A DNA stretch of 63,265 nt from Gammaproteobacteria bacterium (GTDB taxonomy: Bacteria; Pseudomonadota; Gammaproteobacteria; GRL18), in contig JADGEK010000018.1 of NCBI GenBank assembly GCA_016744395.1, positions 1 to 63,265 of the forward strand. The letters are read 5' to 3'. Numbering within the stretch: position 1 is the first letter of the stretch; each line of letters opens with the position of its first letter. This document shows, in pieces, positions 9,603 to 19,690 of the stretch. The notes beneath the pieces are model-generated. The model had not been told where the DNA came from. It saw only the letters and a list, made by a program, of their open reading frames with translations, and did not search any database. Made by a program: the position numbers and the translations under genes.

Positions 9603-9782
9603 ATGTCAAAGACAATTAAAGTAACTCAAATAAAGAGTATTAATGGTCGACTTAAAGCACATAAAGCCTGTGTTGCTGGTCTTGGCCTTAGAAGAATCAA
9701 CCATACTGTAGAAGTAATTAATACCCCTGAAAATCGCGGTATGATTAATGCAGTTTCGTATTTATTAAAAGTGGAGGACTAA
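9603..9782 (+). CDS. rpmD: 50S ribosomal protein L30
   Basis: A 59-residue protein, the same length as E. coli L30, reads from ATG 9603 to TAA 9780-9782. It begins [20 protein letters not shown] and ends with [12 protein letters not shown]; the [13 protein letters not shown] segment is the family signature. It fills the expected slot between rpsE and rplO. AGGTAAA is the RBS. Confidence 0.96.
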   Translation: MSKTIKVTQIKSINGRLKAHKACVAGLGLRRINHTVEVINTPENRGMINAVSYLLKVED

Positions 9783-9786
9783 GATA

Positions 9787-10218
9787 ATGTATCTTAATTC
9801 ACTAAAACCTGCAGATGGATCTAACAAAACTGGAAAGCGAGTCGGTCGTGGTATCGGTTCTGGAACTGGTAAGACCTGTGGACGTGGACACAAAGGTCAG
9901 AAATCTCGTTCTGGCGGCACTGTTATGGTCGGTTTTGAAGGTGGACAAATGCCACTACAAAAACGTTTACCAAAAATTGGCTTTTCATCTCGTGTCAGTA
10001 TTATTAGCGATGAAATCCGTTTGCACGAATTGAATCGCTTTGATGATGTTGTCGATTTAGAAGCACTAAAAAAAGCAAACTTAATCACTAAAAATATTAA
10101 GCGTGTCAAAGTGTTTGCTTCAGGTGAAATTACTAAAGCATTAACTCTGAAAGGAATTAAAGCGACTAAAGGTGCACAAGCAGCGATTGAAGCAGCTGGT
10201 GGCAAAATAGAAGATTAG
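9787..10218 (+). CDS. rplO: 50S ribosomal protein L15
   Basis: L15 is a late-assembly 23S rRNA-binding protein. The product has 143 residues (E. coli 144). It has the glycine-rich basic N-terminus with [27 protein letters not shown], and [22 protein letters not shown], at the end of rpmD, is the RBS; the two genes are separated by four bases. A 93-bp gap precedes secY. Confidence 0.98.
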   Translation: MYLNSLKPADGSNKTGKRVGRGIGSGTGKTCGRGHKGQKSRSGGTVMVGFEGGQMPLQKRLPKIGFSSRVSIISDEIRLHELNRFDDVVDLEALKKANLITKNIKRVKVFASGEITKALTLKGIKATKGAQAAIEAAGGKIED

Positions 10219-10311
10219 TAAAACCTGGCTTAGTCAATTTAAGTGTATTGTTAAGAGCTATTGTTTTAATTTTTAATTGAAAGAATAGTTCAGTAGAGAA
10301 AGGGACGATTT

Positions 10312-11649
10312 GTGGCAGCATCAGCAGCTCAATTGGCCAGTTCATTAGGAGGCGGCAAACTCTCTGAGTTAAAAAACCGTCTCCTTTTTGTTCTTGGTGC
10401 ATTATTAGTTTTTCGTATAGGAACTTATATTCCAGTTCCAGGTATTAATCCTGTCGCTCTAGCTGCTCTATTTGATCAGCAGCGAGATTCCATTTTGGGC
10501 ATGTTTAACATGTTTTCTGGTGGTGCACTGGAAAGACTATCTGTCTTTGCATTGGGTATTATGCCTTATATCTCTGCTTCGATTATTATTCAGCTTATGA
10601 CTAAGGTTATTCCTACTCTAGAACAACTGAGTAAGGAAGGACAAGCTGGCAAAAGAAAAATTACACAGTACACTCGTATTGGAACGGTTTGTTTGGCCAC
10701 TTTCCAAGCTTTGGGTGTTGCGATTACCTTAGAGAGTCAAACTGCTGGAGCAACCAACGTTGTTGTGGACCCTGGCTTGATTTTTCGTGTTTCTACAATA
10801 GCAACTCTAGTGACAGGAACGATGTTTCTTATGTGGCTGGGAGAGCAAATTACTGAACGTGGTATTGGTAACGGTATTTCGTTGATTATCTTTGCGGGTA
10901 TTGTAGCGGGTTTGCCAAGTGCTTTAGGTGGCACATTTTCATTGCAAAGTGAAGGCACTATATCATCAGGTGTTCTTTTACTGTTAATTTTGATTATTAT
11001 TGCTGTAACAGCCTTTGTTGTGTTCGTAGAGAGAGCGCAAAGAAGAATAACGGTTAATTATGCCAAGCGACAGCAGGGCAAGAAAATGTATGCGGCTCAA
11101 TCATCACATTTACCTTTAAAGGTGAATATGGCGGGTGTTATTCCACCTATTTTCGCATCTAGTATCATTTTATTTCCTGCAACAATTGGTAAGCTATTTG
11201 CCAATTCTGAAGGTATGGGTTGGATGCAATCAATGGCAGATGCTATTTCTCCAGGTCAACCTTTGTATGTTTTGTTTTACGCGTTAGGTATTTTCTTTTT
11301 CTGTTTCTTCTATACTGCAATTATGTTTAATCCAAGAGAAACAGCAGATAATTTGAAAAAGTCAGGTGCATTTATTCCTGGAATTAGACCAGGTGAGAAT
11401 ACATCACGATTTATTGATGCCATTATGAGTCGGTTGACTTTAATTGGTGCAGTTTATATTACAGGTGTTTGTTTATTGCCTGAATTTTTGATTCTTAATT
11501 GGAATGTGCCTTTTTATTTTGGTGGCACATCATTATTGATTATTGTTGTTGTTACGATGGACTTTATGGCTCAAATTCAAACCTATATCATGTCACATCA
11601 ATATGAAGGGTTAATGAAAAAAGCTAATTTAAAAAGTACTAAGAAATAA
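10312..11649 (+). CDS. secY: Protein translocase subunit SecY
   Basis: SecY is the channel of the inner-membrane Sec translocon, working with SecE and SecG. The product has 445 residues (E. coli 443) with ten hydrophobic segments. Markers are [13 protein letters not shown] after TM1, the plug region [33 protein letters not shown], and the cytosolic loop [16 protein letters not shown]. The start is GTG at 10312 with AAAGGGA upstream. Its place in the spc operon between rplO and rpmJ is canonical. Confidence 0.98.
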   Translation: MAASAAQLASSLGGGKLSELKNRLLFVLGALLVFRIGTYIPVPGINPVALAALFDQQRDSILGMFNMFSGGALERLSVFALGIMPYISASIIIQLMTKVIPTLEQLSKEGQAGKRKITQYTRIGTVCLATFQALGVAITLESQTAGATNVVVDPGLIFRVSTIATLVTGTMFLMWLGEQITERGIGNGISLIIFAGIVAGLPSALGGTFSLQSEGTISSGVLLLLILIIIAVTAFVVFVERAQRRITVNYAKRQQGKKMYAAQSSHLPLKVNMAGVIPPIFASSIILFPATIGKLFANSEGMGWMQSMADAISPGQPLYVLFYALGIFFFCFFYTAIMFNPRETADNLKKSGAFIPGIRPGENTSRFIDAIMSRLTLIGAVYITGVCLLPEFLILNWNVPFYFGGTSLLIIVVVTMDFMAQIQTYIMSHQYEGLMKKANLKSTKK

Positions 11650-11700
11650 TATTTTAACAACAAATATAAGTATTTAAGTTTTTATATTTAGAGGTGTCAC

Positions 11701-11814
11701 ATGAAAGTACGTGCTTCAGTAAAAAAGATTTGCAGAAACTGCAAAATTATTAAGCGTAAAGGTGTAGTACGCGTTATCTGTACAGATGGTCGTCATAAGC
11801 AACGCCAAGGTTAA
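11701..11814 (+). CDS. rpmJ: 50S ribosomal protein L36
   Basis: A 37-residue protein beginning [15 protein letters not shown] and ending [10 protein letters not shown]. It is the zinc-binding form: Cys11, Cys14, Cys27 and His32 are all present, so it is not the zinc-free paralog used under starvation. GAGGTG precedes the ATG. It is the last gene of the spc operon, 166 bp before rpsM. Confidence 0.96.
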   Translation: MKVRASVKKICRNCKIIKRKGVVRVICTDGRHKQRQG

Positions 11815-11881
11815 TCTTACCTTTTTTGCTTATCGCTTTAAAAAAATAATTATCACTTCAGTTAGAGTGATGTATTGAAAT

Positions 11882-11947
11882 AATCTGTCAATTAGTAGAG
11901 CATAAATAATTGACAGATTGATTACGAGCGCGTATAATTACGCGCTC
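11882..11947 (+). promoter_or_regulatory. Consensus sigma-70 promoter with two palindromes before rpsM
   Basis: TTGACA at 11910-11915 and TATAAT at 11933-11938 are both perfect hexamers with the optimal 17-bp spacing. The -35 box lies in the right arm of a perfect 13-bp inverted repeat (11882-11894 with 11907-11919). The -10 box lies inside a second palindrome with arms GAGCGCGTA and TACGCGCTC (11926-11934, 11939-11947), which reaches about to the transcription start. It is placed to drive the alpha operon, rpsM-rpsK-rpsD-rpoA-rplQ. Confidence 0.85.
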
Positions 11948-11980
11948 TTTGTATTACTATTTATTGATGGGAGTGCCTTT

Positions 11981-12337
11981 ATGGCTCGTATTGCTGGTGT
12001 AAATGTTCCAGATAGAAAACATGCAGTTATTGCGTTAACATCGATTTATGGAATTGGAAGAACTCGTTCTGCTCAAATTTTAGAAAAAGCTGGTATTGCT
12101 GGTGACACTAAGATTGAAGCGTTATCAGAAGAACAGCTAGATGCTGTTCGTGGTCTGATCGGTGAACTTAATGTTGAAGGTGATTTAAGACGTGAAACGT
12201 CGATGAATATCAAACGCCTTATGGACATGGGGTGTTACCGTGGTGTTAGACACCGTAGAAGTTTACCTCTACGTGGTCAGCGTACCAAGACAAATGCAAG
12301 AACTCGTAAAGGCCCGAGAAAGCCAATACGTAAATAA
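11981..12337 (+). CDS. rpsM: 30S ribosomal protein S13
   Basis: S13 contacts the P-site tRNA and forms bridges with the 50S subunit. ATG 11981 with GGGAGTG upstream gives 118 residues, the E. coli length, beginning [20 protein letters not shown] reading frame open further upstream covers the promoter and is not coding. It has [15 protein letters not shown] helix-hairpin (here [15 protein letters not shown]) and [19 protein letters not shown] at the end. Confidence 0.97.
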   Translation: MARIAGVNVPDRKHAVIALTSIYGIGRTRSAQILEKAGIAGDTKIEALSEEQLDAVRGLIGELNVEGDLRRETSMNIKRLMDMGCYRGVRHRRSLPLRGQRTKTNARTRKGPRKPIRK

Positions 12338-12484
12338 GCGTTTCTGATCCAATTTTTAAATCGTTGGCAAATAATTTGCGAATTTAAACGAACTGTTTGT
12401 TATTTAAGCTGCCTTATTATTACTTATTTATAATAATTAAATGCTCAAGTAAGATTCACTTTAGAACTAAATGTAGGTACAACT

Positions 12485-12871
12485 ATGGCTCAACCAAGTC
12501 GTTCACGTAAGAAAGTAAAACGCACGGTTGTTGATGGAATTGCGCACATACACGCATCATTCAACAACACTATTATCACTATTACCGATCGTCAGGGTAA
12601 TGCTCTGTCTTGGGCTACCGCTGGTGGTTCTGGTTTCCGTGGTTCAAGAAAAAGTACACCTTTCGCTGCTCAGGTAGCTGCTGAAAGAGCTGGAAAAGTG
12701 ACCCTTGAAATGGGTATGAAAAATCTTGACGTGAATGTTAAAGGTCCTGGTCCTGGTCGTGAATCTGCAGTTCGTGCATTCAATGCCCTGGGTTATAAAA
12801 TAAATAGTATTACAGATGTGACACCGATTCCACATAATGGTTGTCGTCCATCTAAGAAACGTCGTGTATAA
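12485..12871 (+). CDS. rpsK: 30S ribosomal protein S11
   Basis: S11 is a platform protein contacting the Shine-Dalgarno helix. The product has 128 residues (E. coli 129) with [40 protein letters not shown] and [19 protein letters not shown] 147-bp AT-rich spacer separates it from rpsM, longer than the usual few tens of bases; I see nothing recognisable in it. Confidence 0.98.
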   Translation: MAQPSRSRKKVKRTVVDGIAHIHASFNNTIITITDRQGNALSWATAGGSGFRGSRKSTPFAAQVAAERAGKVTLEMGMKNLDVNVKGPGPGRESAVRAFNALGYKINSITDVTPIPHNGCRPSKKRRV

Positions 12872-12890
12872 GGCAGGAAGGAGATAAATA

Positions 12891-13511
12891 ATGGCTAGAT
12901 ATATTGGACCTACTTGTAAATTATCACGTCGTGAGAAAACTGACTTAGGCCTTAAAAGCGGTCTGCGTTCTCTTGATTCAAAATGTAACATGGAACAACC
13001 TCCTGGTGTACATGGCGCGGGTCGTGGACGTTTAAGTGAATTTGGTTTACAGTTACGTGAAAAACAAAAAGTAAAAAGAATTTATGGTGTTCTAGAAAAG
13101 CAGTTCAGAAATTACTATAAGAAAGCATCAGGCCAAAAAGGCGCTACTGGTGAAAATCTTTTAAAACTTCTAGAACAACGTTTAGATAATGTTGTTTATC
13201 GTATGGGTTTTGGCTCTACACGTGCAGAAGCAAGACAGCTTGTTGGACATAAAGCAATTTTTGTGAACGGTCAAACTGTTAATGTTGCATCATTTAACTG
13301 TAAGCCAGGAGATGTTATCTCCATTCGTGAGAAAGCTAAGAAGCAGCAGCGTGTTAAAGATGCTTTGGAATTGCGTAAACAACGTGAGTCTAATGAGTGG
13401 ATTTCTGTTGATGACAAATCAATGGAAGGTACATTTAAATCAATTCCTGAACGTGCTGACCTACCAAGCGAAATTCAAGAAAACCTAATTGTGGAATTAT
13501 ACTCTAAGTAA
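12891..13511 (+). CDS. rpsD: 30S ribosomal protein S4
   Basis: S4 is a primary 16S-binding protein and in E. coli the repressor of the alpha operon. The product has 206 residues, the E. coli length. It opens [19 protein letters not shown] and contains the S4 RNA-binding domain with [25 protein letters not shown] (split across residues 93-117). GAAGGAG is a strong RBS 19 bp after rpsK. Confidence 0.98.
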   Translation: MARYIGPTCKLSRREKTDLGLKSGLRSLDSKCNMEQPPGVHGAGRGRLSEFGLQLREKQKVKRIYGVLEKQFRNYYKKASGQKGATGENLLKLLEQRLDNVVYRMGFGSTRAEARQLVGHKAIFVNGQTVNVASFNCKPGDVISIREKAKKQQRVKDALELRKQRESNEWISVDDKSMEGTFKSIPERADLPSEIQENLIVELYSK

Positions 13512-13536
13512 TTCTACCTTTTGTTGATATCACTAT

Positions 13537-13565
13537 TCCTCATTATCTTTATAAGGTGATGAGGA
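13537..13565 (+). other. Hairpin in rpsD-rpoA spacer
   Basis: TCCTCATTATC at 13537-13547 pairs with GGTGATGAGGA at 13555-13565 through 11 consecutive pairs (two G-T), closing a 7-nt loop. No T-run follows immediately. It lies midway in the 104-bp spacer, 50 bases before rpoA, and could act in mRNA processing or in tuning rpoA expression relative to the ribosomal genes. Confidence 0.5.
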
Positions 13566-13615
13566 TTATGTGTTTTTGATATAAAAATAATCTAAAAATG
13601 CTATGAGGACACTTC

Positions 13616-14611
13616 ATGCAGGACTCTGTATCTCAGTTTCTAAGACCTAAACTAGTTGATGTTCAACAATATTCAGAAAATCATGCGAAAGTAGTTTTAG
13701 AACCTCTTGAAAGAGGCTTTGGACATACTTTAGGTAACTCATTACGCCGCATACTGCTTTCTTCTATGACGGGTGCGTGCATCTATGAAGTAGAAATCGA
13801 TGGTGTGTTACACGAATATTCAAGCATGGATGGGGTTCAAGAAGATGTTATTGAAATCTTACTGAATCTTAAAGGCGTTTCAATTATTTTAAATAACCGT
13901 GATGAAGTTGAACTTACCTTGGTAAAAAAAGGTCCAGGTTTAGTGACAGCGGGTGATATTGCTCTGGATCATGATGTTGAAATTATTAATCCAGACCATG
14001 TAATTTGTAATCTTTCAAATGATTCTGAAATTTCTATGAAGTTACGTATCAATAAGGGAATTGGTTATCACCCTTCAAATACACGTAATAATTCAGAAGA
14101 TTTAGATACCGTTATTGGTCGTTTACAACTGGATGCTAGTTATAGTCCAGTGGTTAAAGTTTCTTATTCTGTTGAAAATGCTCGTGTTGAGCAACGGACT
14201 AACTTAGACAAGTTAATCATTGATCTTGAAACTAATGGCACGATTGATCCTGAAGAAGCAATTAAGCACGCAGCGACTATTCTTTCTGATCAATTATCTT
14301 CCTTTGTTAACTTAAATGTGCGTGAAGCGGAAGCTCCAGAAGAGAAAGAACCAGAAATTGATCCAATTCTATTGCGTCCTATTGATGATTTAGAATTGAC
14401 TGTACGTTCAGCAAACTGTTTAAAAGCGGAGCAAATCTACTTCATTGGTGATTTGATTCAAAGAACAGAAGTTGAATTACTTAAGACTCCTAATCTAGGT
14501 AAGAAATCTTTAACTGAAATTAAAGATGTACTTGCTTCTAAAGGTTTAAGTCTGGGTATTAAATTAGAAAATTGGCCGCCTGCTATCCTTAAGGATAGTA
14601 CTAAGCTTTAA
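13616..14611 (+). CDS. rpoA: RNA polymerase alpha subunit
   Basis: RpoA dimerises to start polymerase assembly, and its C-terminal domain binds UP elements and activators. The product has 331 residues (E. coli 329). The N-terminal domain includes [23 protein letters not shown] (residues 28-50); a linker near 240-250 ([12 protein letters not shown]) leads to the C-terminal domain with [18 protein letters not shown], and [22 protein letters not shown] precedes the ATG. Confidence 0.98.
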   Translation: MQDSVSQFLRPKLVDVQQYSENHAKVVLEPLERGFGHTLGNSLRRILLSSMTGACIYEVEIDGVLHEYSSMDGVQEDVIEILLNLKGVSIILNNRDEVELTLVKKGPGLVTAGDIALDHDVEIINPDHVICNLSNDSEISMKLRINKGIGYHPSNTRNNSEDLDTVIGRLQLDASYSPVVKVSYSVENARVEQRTNLDKLIIDLETNGTIDPEEAIKHAATILSDQLSSFVNLNVREAEAPEEKEPEIDPILLRPIDDLELTVRSANCLKAEQIYFIGDLIQRTEVELLKTPNLGKKSLTEIKDVLASKGLSLGIKLENWPPAILKDSTKL

Positions 14612-14653
14612 TTTTCATGCTCTTTTTTAAGAGAATAAATCTACGTAAGTAGT

Positions 14654-14706
14654 ATTTACAGTTACTTTGATTCAGTGACTTTTTTTGTTCACTGGGTGCT
14701 GTAAAT
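14654..14706 (+). other. Nested stem-loop in rpoA-rplQ spacer
   Basis: ATTTACAG (14654-14661) pairs with CTGTAAAT (14699-14706), and inside it CAGTGA (14673-14678) pairs with TCACTG (14689-14694) around a T-rich loop. It ends 19 bases before the rplQ start, so it probably lies in the mRNA leader of rplQ. Function unknown. Confidence 0.45.
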
Positions 14707-14725
14707 TATTTAGAAGGTATATAAA

Positions 14726-15130
14726 ATGCGTCATCGTCATAGTGGTCGTCAATTAAATCGTAACAGTTCTCATCGTAAAGCAATGTTTAAGAACATGGCT
14801 GTTTCTTTATTACGTCATGAAATCATTAGAACAACTTTACCAAAAGCAAAAGAATTGCGTCGTGTTGTTGAGCCATTAATTACTCGTGGTAAAACGGATT
14901 CAGTTGCTAATCGCCGTATCATTTTTGCACGTACTCGTGATAACGAAGTGACTGCAAAATTATTCACTGAGATTGGTCCAAGATATCAGGATCGTCCAGG
15001 TGGCTATATTCGTATCTTAAAATGTGGTTTCCGTAAAGGTGACCGCGCACCAATGGCATATGTTGAATTGGTTGATCGTCCAATCATCGAAGATGAAGAC
15101 GAAGATGATATCGAAGAAATGGATGAATAA
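14726..15130 (+). CDS. rplQ: 50S ribosomal protein L17
   Basis: L17 lies near the exit tunnel on the 50S subunit. The product has 134 residues (E. coli 127). The core [39 protein letters not shown] and [20 protein letters not shown] is standard. The extra length is an acidic tail, [13 protein letters not shown], not present in E. coli. AGAAGG is the RBS. It closes the alpha operon and is followed by a strong terminator. Confidence 0.98.
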   Translation: MRHRHSGRQLNRNSSHRKAMFKNMAVSLLRHEIIRTTLPKAKELRRVVEPLITRGKTDSVANRRIIFARTRDNEVTAKLFTEIGPRYQDRPGGYIRILKCGFRKGDRAPMAYVELVDRPIIEDEDEDDIEEMDE

Positions 15131-15174
15131 GTTTCACTGACTTATTTTTGCTAGGAAAGTAAATTCTTTCCCAT

Positions 15175-15202
15175 AAAAAAACCGAGCTTGCTCGGTTTTT
15201 TT
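15175..15202 (+). terminator. Rho-independent terminator after rplQ
   Basis: AAAAAAACCGAG and CTCGGTTTTTTT form a 12-bp stem around a CTTG loop, with a run of seven T on the plus strand and seven A before it. It therefore works in both directions, ending the alpha operon from the left and uvrA from the right. Confidence 0.93.
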
Positions 15203-15215
15203 ATGTCTGGATTTC

Positions 15216-15245
15216 TGTAGAGACATCGCAGGTTTTGTCTCTACA
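15216..15245. repeat. GTAGAGAC palindrome family, copy 1
   Basis: TGTAGAGAC and GTCTCTACA form a perfect 9-bp inverted repeat with a 12-nt loop, between the rplQ terminator and the convergent uvrA stop codon. The same arm sequence recurs at 39067, 40107 and 51594, always at the end of a gene. Likely a small dispersed palindromic repeat that may also act as a transcription end or mRNA stabiliser. Confidence 0.7.
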
Positions 15246-15268
15246 CTTTGTGTCTAATACTCACCACC

Positions 15269-18091
15269 TTATTTGAGATATGCTTTGAGATATGCACCTG
15301 TATAAGATGCTTTATTATGAACTAACTTTTCAGGTGTTGTACAATCGATCACTGTTCCGCCTTTGTTGCCACCTTCAGGCCCCATATCAATGATCCAATC
15401 TGCAGTTTTAATGACATCTAAATTATGCTCAATAATAACCACGGTATTGCCATGATTTCGAAGTTTAAAAAGAACTTGTAGAAGCTGTTTGATATCAAAG
15501 AAATGTAGGCCAGTGGTAGGCTCATCAAGTATATACAGTGTTTTACCCGTGTCTCTTTTGGATAGCTCCTTAGACAGTTTAACTCTTTGTGCCTCTCCCC
15601 CTGAAAGTGTTGTTGCACTTTGCCCTAATTTAATATATGTAAGACCAACATCAATTAATGTCTGTAATTTTCGTTTTAAAGCAGGAATCGCGCTGAAGAA
15701 TTCATACGCATCTTCGATGGTCATATCTAAAATTTGATAAATATTTTTTCCTTTGTATTTGATCTCCAGGGTTTCACGGTTATAACGCTTTCCTTTACAA
15801 ATATCACAAGGTACATAGACATCAGGTAGAAAATGCATTTCTACCTTAATGACACCATCACCCTGGCAAGCTTCGCAGCGCCCGCCTTTGACATTGAAAC
15901 TAAAGCGACCAGGTGTATAACCTCTTGAACGTGCTTCATTGGTGGCAGTAAACAAGTCGCGGATGGAAGTGAAAAGACCTGTATAGGTGGCAGGGTTGGA
16001 GCGTGGCGTGCGGCCAATAGGACTTTGATTTATATCGATGACTTTATCGAAATTTTCTATCCCTTTGATGGCTTTAAACGGTGCAGGAGATGTATTAGCA
16101 CGATTGAGCATTGCTGCAGAATATTCGTAAAGTGTGTCATTTATGAGTGTGGATTTTCCAGAACCTGATACTCCGGTCACTACGCTAAGCAAACCGACAG
16201 GAATAGTAATATTCACTTTTTTTAGATTATTACCTGATGCGCCCATGATTTTTAAAAGACGTTTGGGATCAACTTTTGTCCTTTCTTTTGGGACTTCGAT
16301 GCCGTCTGTGCCATTTAAAAATTGAGCGGTAATGGACTGCTTATTTCTTAAGACCTCTTTTAGAGTGCCCTGGGCAATAATTTCACCTCCGTGAATACCT
16401 GCACCTGGGCCAATATCAACAATATGATCCGCTGAACGAATGGCATCCTCATCATGCTCAACAACAATGACGGTATTTCCGAGATCTCGAAGGTAGGTCA
16501 GTGTCTTTAATAGTCGTTCATTATCTCGTTGATGCAGACCGATAGACGGTTCATCGAGGATATACATAACTCCGACAAGTCCTGCACCGATCTGACTGGC
16601 CAACCGAATACGCTGTGCTTCACCGCCTGAGAGAGTTTCAGCGCTGCGATCCAAAGTAAGGTATTCAAGTCCCACATTGACGAGAAAATCGAGTCGCTGT
16701 TGTATTTCAATGACTATTTTTTTAGCAATTTCTCCCCGTTTACCCTTCAATGATAAGGTATTAAAAAATTGTTGAGTATCATCAATGGAGAGAGCAGTCA
16801 CTTCTGGTAATGTTCTTCCTTTAATAAATACATGTCGAGCAGACGTATTTAAGCGACTGCCATGACACTCAGGGCAGGATTGAGTCGTTTGGTATTTGCT
16901 GAGTTCTTCACGAACTACATTTGAGTCAGTTTCATGATAACGTCTTTGCATATTAAGAATGACCCCTTCAAAGGGGCCATTTCGAGTTGTTTTTCGACCT
17001 TTATCATTCACGTAAACAAAGTTAATTGATTCATCGTTATTACCATATAAAATTATTTTTTGTATTTTATTGGGTAAATCTTTATAGGGCAGTTCAACGT
17101 CAAACTTATAATGTTTAGCAAGTGAGGTGAGCATTTGAAAATAATAAGCATTTCGCCGATCCCAGCCACGAATTGCACCAGAAGTCAGAGAAGAGGAAGG
17201 ATCATGAACCACTTTAGATGGATCAAAGAATTGATTCACACCAAGACCATCACAGCTTGGGCATGCACCAGCTGGATTATTGAATGAAAATAAGCGGGGT
17301 TCTAATTCTGTGAGGCTATAGCCGCATTCAGGGCAGGCAAATTTTGCTGAAAAAGTGATTTCCTCTTTATCTGAATCATCCATCGGACAGATTCGGGCAA
17401 TTCCATTAGAGAGTTCCAGGGCTGTTTCAAAAGAATCTGCCAAGCGTTGTTTGAGATCAGGGCGTACTTTAAATCGGTCAACAACGACTTCAATAGTATG
17501 TTTTTTATGCAGTTCGAGTTCAGGTGCTTTGTCGAGTTCATAAATTTCATCATCAATTCGTGCGCGTATGTAGCCTTGTGCGATCAATTCGCTGAAGAGT
17601 ACATGATGTTCTCCTTTTCTTGCCTGGACGACAGGAGCGAGCAGCATCAATTTACTCCCTTCAGGCAAAGCCAGAGTCCTATCGACCATTTGACTGACGG
17701 TTTGAGCATCCAATGTGGTATTGTGCTCAGGGCAGCGAGGCGTGCCAGCACGAGCAAATAATAATCTTAAATAATCGTATATCTCAGTGACTGTGCCTAC
17801 CGTTGAACGGGGATTATGAGACGTTGATTTTTGTTCTATGGAAATGGCGGGTGATAAACCTTCAATGTGATCGATATCAGGTTTTTCCATCATAGAGAGA
17901 AATTGTCGGGCATAACTGGATAAAGATTCAACGTATCGTCGTTGACCTTCAGCATAGATGGTATCAAAAGCCAGAGATGATTTACCTGAACCTGACAGGC
18001 CTGTGATGACAATTAATTTATCTCTTGGTAATTCAATATCAATGTTTTTTAAATTATGGGTTCGTGCACCCTCGATTTTTATTGTGTCCAC
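15269..18091 (-). CDS. uvrA: Excinuclease ABC subunit A
   Basis: UvrA recognises bulky DNA lesions and loads UvrB in nucleotide excision repair. Starting at the GTG ending at 18091, with GAGG six bases upstream, the protein has 940 residues, exactly the E. coli length; a TTG four codons earlier lacks support. Two ABC modules are visible: Walker [11 protein letters not shown] and [10 protein letters not shown], two LSGGEAQR signatures, and two C4 zinc sites (CPECGYS...CPSC and CEACQGDGV...CDICKG). No LexA-type box is evident upstream. It is divergent from yajR and convergent with rplQ. Confidence 0.97.
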   Translation of the reverse strand: MDTIKIEGARTHNLKNIDIELPRDKLIVITGLSGSGKSSLAFDTIYAEGQRRYVESLSSYARQFLSMMEKPDIDHIEGLSPAISIEQKSTSHNPRSTVGTVTEIYDYLRLLFARAGTPRCPEHNTTLDAQTVSQMVDRTLALPEGSKLMLLAPVVQARKGEHHVLFSELIAQGYIRARIDDEIYELDKAPELELHKKHTIEVVVDRFKVRPDLKQRLADSFETALELSNGIARICPMDDSDKEEITFSAKFACPECGYSLTELEPRLFSFNNPAGACPSCDGLGVNQFFDPSKVVHDPSSSLTSGAIRGWDRRNAYYFQMLTSLAKHYKFDVELPYKDLPNKIQKIILYGNNDESINFVYVNDKGRKTTRNGPFEGVILNMQRRYHETDSNVVREELSKYQTTQSCPECHGSRLNTSARHVFIKGRTLPEVTALSIDDTQQFFNTLSLKGKRGEIAKKIVIEIQQRLDFLVNVGLEYLTLDRSAETLSGGEAQRIRLASQIGAGLVGVMYILDEPSIGLHQRDNERLLKTLTYLRDLGNTVIVVEHDEDAIRSADHIVDIGPGAGIHGGEIIAQGTLKEVLRNKQSITAQFLNGTDGIEVPKERTKVDPKRLLKIMGASGNNLKKVNITIPVGLLSVVTGVSGSGKSTLINDTLYEYSAAMLNRANTSPAPFKAIKGIENFDKVIDINQSPIGRTPRSNPATYTGLFTSIRDLFTATNEARSRGYTPGRFSFNVKGGRCEACQGDGVIKVEMHFLPDVYVPCDICKGKRYNRETLEIKYKGKNIYQILDMTIEDAYEFFSAIPALKRKLQTLIDVGLTYIKLGQSATTLSGGEAQRVKLSKELSKRDTGKTLYILDEPTTGLHFFDIKQLLQVLFKLRNHGNTVVIIEHNLDVIKTADWIIDMGPEGGNKGGTVIDCTTPEKLVHNKASYTGAYLKAYLK

Positions 18092-18107
18092 ACACTGCCT
18101 CAAAAGG

Positions 18108-18173
18108 AAAATGTAACAAGCCTTGGGAAAAACTGATAATAAAATGTAACAAGCCTTGGAAAAAACTGATAAT
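18108..18173. repeat. 33-bp tandem duplication between uvrA and yajR
   Basis: Two adjacent 33-base units (18108-18140 and 18141-18173) differ at one position (G or A after CCTTGG). Each starts AAAATGTAACAAG and ends CTGATAAT. The segment is 16 bases from the uvrA start, so it occupies the uvrA leader or promoter region. The TGATAAT end of each unit resembles a -10 box on the plus strand toward yajR. Confidence 0.8.
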
Positions 18174-18280
18174 ATACTGTCTTTCGAAGTGAAAGAACAC
18201 TATTAAAATGAATGATATTCAGCCAATTAATTGGATGGGTAAGTATTCTTGTCAATATAAGTTGTAAATGAAAGCGGTCA

Positions 18281-19666
18281 ATGAAAGAAACTGAGATAGA
18301 TAAACTTAATCCAATTGAAAAGCGGGCGGCTGCATCCTTAGCCAGTATTTATTCTTTACGCATGCTGGGCCTGTTTATGATTTTTCCTGTATTTTCACTT
18401 TATGGTCAAGAACTTGAAGGTAACACCCCCTTTTTAATTGGTTTTGCGATTGGTGCTTATGGTCTGACGCAAGCCATTTTTCAAATACCCTTTGGTATGC
18501 TTTCCGATAAATTTGGGCGTAAACCCATTATTGTTGCAGGCATGCTTATTTTTGCATTGGGCAGTGTCGTTGCTGCGATGGCCGATTCAATTTATGGAGT
18601 CATACTGGGACGCATTATTCAAGGCAGTGGTGCAGTGGCTGCTGCAGTGATGGCATTGGCTGCAGATCTGACAAGAGAAGAACATCGTCTTAAAATTATG
18701 GCCACTATCGGTATGAGTATTGGCTTTGCCTTCGCTATTGCTATGGTTGTGGGTTCAATACTTAATGAAATGATCGGTGTGAATGGCATTTTTTGGCTGA
18801 CGGCTGTATTCGCCTTATTGGGGGTTGGCGTGACATTGTTCTGGGTTCCAAATGCACCCCAATCATTTCATCGAGAAACCCAGCCTGTGCCCGCACAATT
18901 TAAAGCCATTTTAAGTGATCATCAGTTATTACGGCTGGATGTGGGAATTTTGATTTTACATATGGTTTTGACGGCCACTTTTCTTGTGATCCCCATTGCA
19001 CTGGTGAATGAACAGCATGCAAACCTGCCATCGTCAGAACATTGGAAATTGTATTTACCTGTGATGATTCTGGCTATGGGGTTAATGGTTCCCTTTATTA
19101 TTATTGCTGAGAGTAAGCGCCGGATGAAAGAGGTTTTTGTTGGAGCGATTGTCGTTGTGGCACTGGCAGAACTGGGATTTTGGGCTTTTAATGATTCGTT
19201 TTATGCACTGGCTTTTTTTATTCTGATTTTTTTTGCCGCCTTTAATATTCTTGAAGCTTCCTTACCCTCTCTGGTTTCTAAAGTCTCACCCACTGAGGCC
19301 AAAGGGACTGCCATGGGAGTTTATAGTACCAGTCAGTTTCTGGGTGCATTTTTAGGCGGTGTAATTGGTGGAAAGTTACTGGGTTTGTATGGTATAAATG
19401 GGGTTTTCTTATTCGCGATGTTTGCAATGCTATTTTGGTGTCTTATTGCTCTGACAATGAAAAGTCCTCGTTATTTGAGTACCTATGTTGTAAAACTGAG
19501 TCAGGTTAAAGAAGAAGAAATATCAAAAGTAACCGCAGGCTTAACAGGGATTTGTGGTGTAGCAGAAGCAGTTGTGATCCCAGAAGACGGTGCTGCTTAT
19601 TTAAAAGTTGAGATGCATGCTTTAGACAAAGTAAAGCTGCAAGAATTTTCAAAACGATTTTCATAA
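18281..19666 (+). CDS. yajR: MFS transporter, YajR type
   Basis: An inner-membrane major facilitator with 461 residues (E. coli YajR about 454). Twelve hydrophobic segments span roughly residues 20-400. The cytoplasmic loop 2-3 signature of the superfamily, GMLSDKFGRKPII, lies near residue 74. After the last membrane segment, residues about 405-461 form a soluble ferredoxin-like (YAM) domain with VTAGLTGICGVAEAVVIPEDG. Substrate unknown. Its place between uvrA and ssb is conserved in gammaproteobacteria; it ends 24 bp before ssb and may be cotranscribed with it. Confidence 0.88.
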   Translation: MKETEIDKLNPIEKRAAASLASIYSLRMLGLFMIFPVFSLYGQELEGNTPFLIGFAIGAYGLTQAIFQIPFGMLSDKFGRKPIIVAGMLIFALGSVVAAMADSIYGVILGRIIQGSGAVAAAVMALAADLTREEHRLKIMATIGMSIGFAFAIAMVVGSILNEMIGVNGIFWLTAVFALLGVGVTLFWVPNAPQSFHRETQPVPAQFKAILSDHQLLRLDVGILILHMVLTATFLVIPIALVNEQHANLPSSEHWKLYLPVMILAMGLMVPFIIIAESKRRMKEVFVGAIVVVALAELGFWAFNDSFYALAFFILIFFAAFNILEASLPSLVSKVSPTEAKGTAMGVYSTSQFLGAFLGGVIGGKLLGLYGINGVFLFAMFAMLFWCLIALTMKSPRYLSTYVVKLSQVKEEEISKVTAGLTGICGVAEAVVIPEDGAAYLKVEMHALDKVKLQEFSKRFS

Positions 19667-19690
19667 AAGATATTCAGGAGAGGATGAATA

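Noticed and set aside
11918..11980. Extension of S13 by 21 residues from an upstream ATG
   Set aside because: That start would translate the -10 box and operator-like palindrome; ATG 11981 gives the exact family length with a proper RBS.
18174..18200. LexA (SOS) box ahead of uvrA
   Set aside because: CTGT occurs at 18177 but the partner ACAG at the right distance is missing; the CTTTC...GAAAG palindrome here is not the gammaproteobacterial SOS box.
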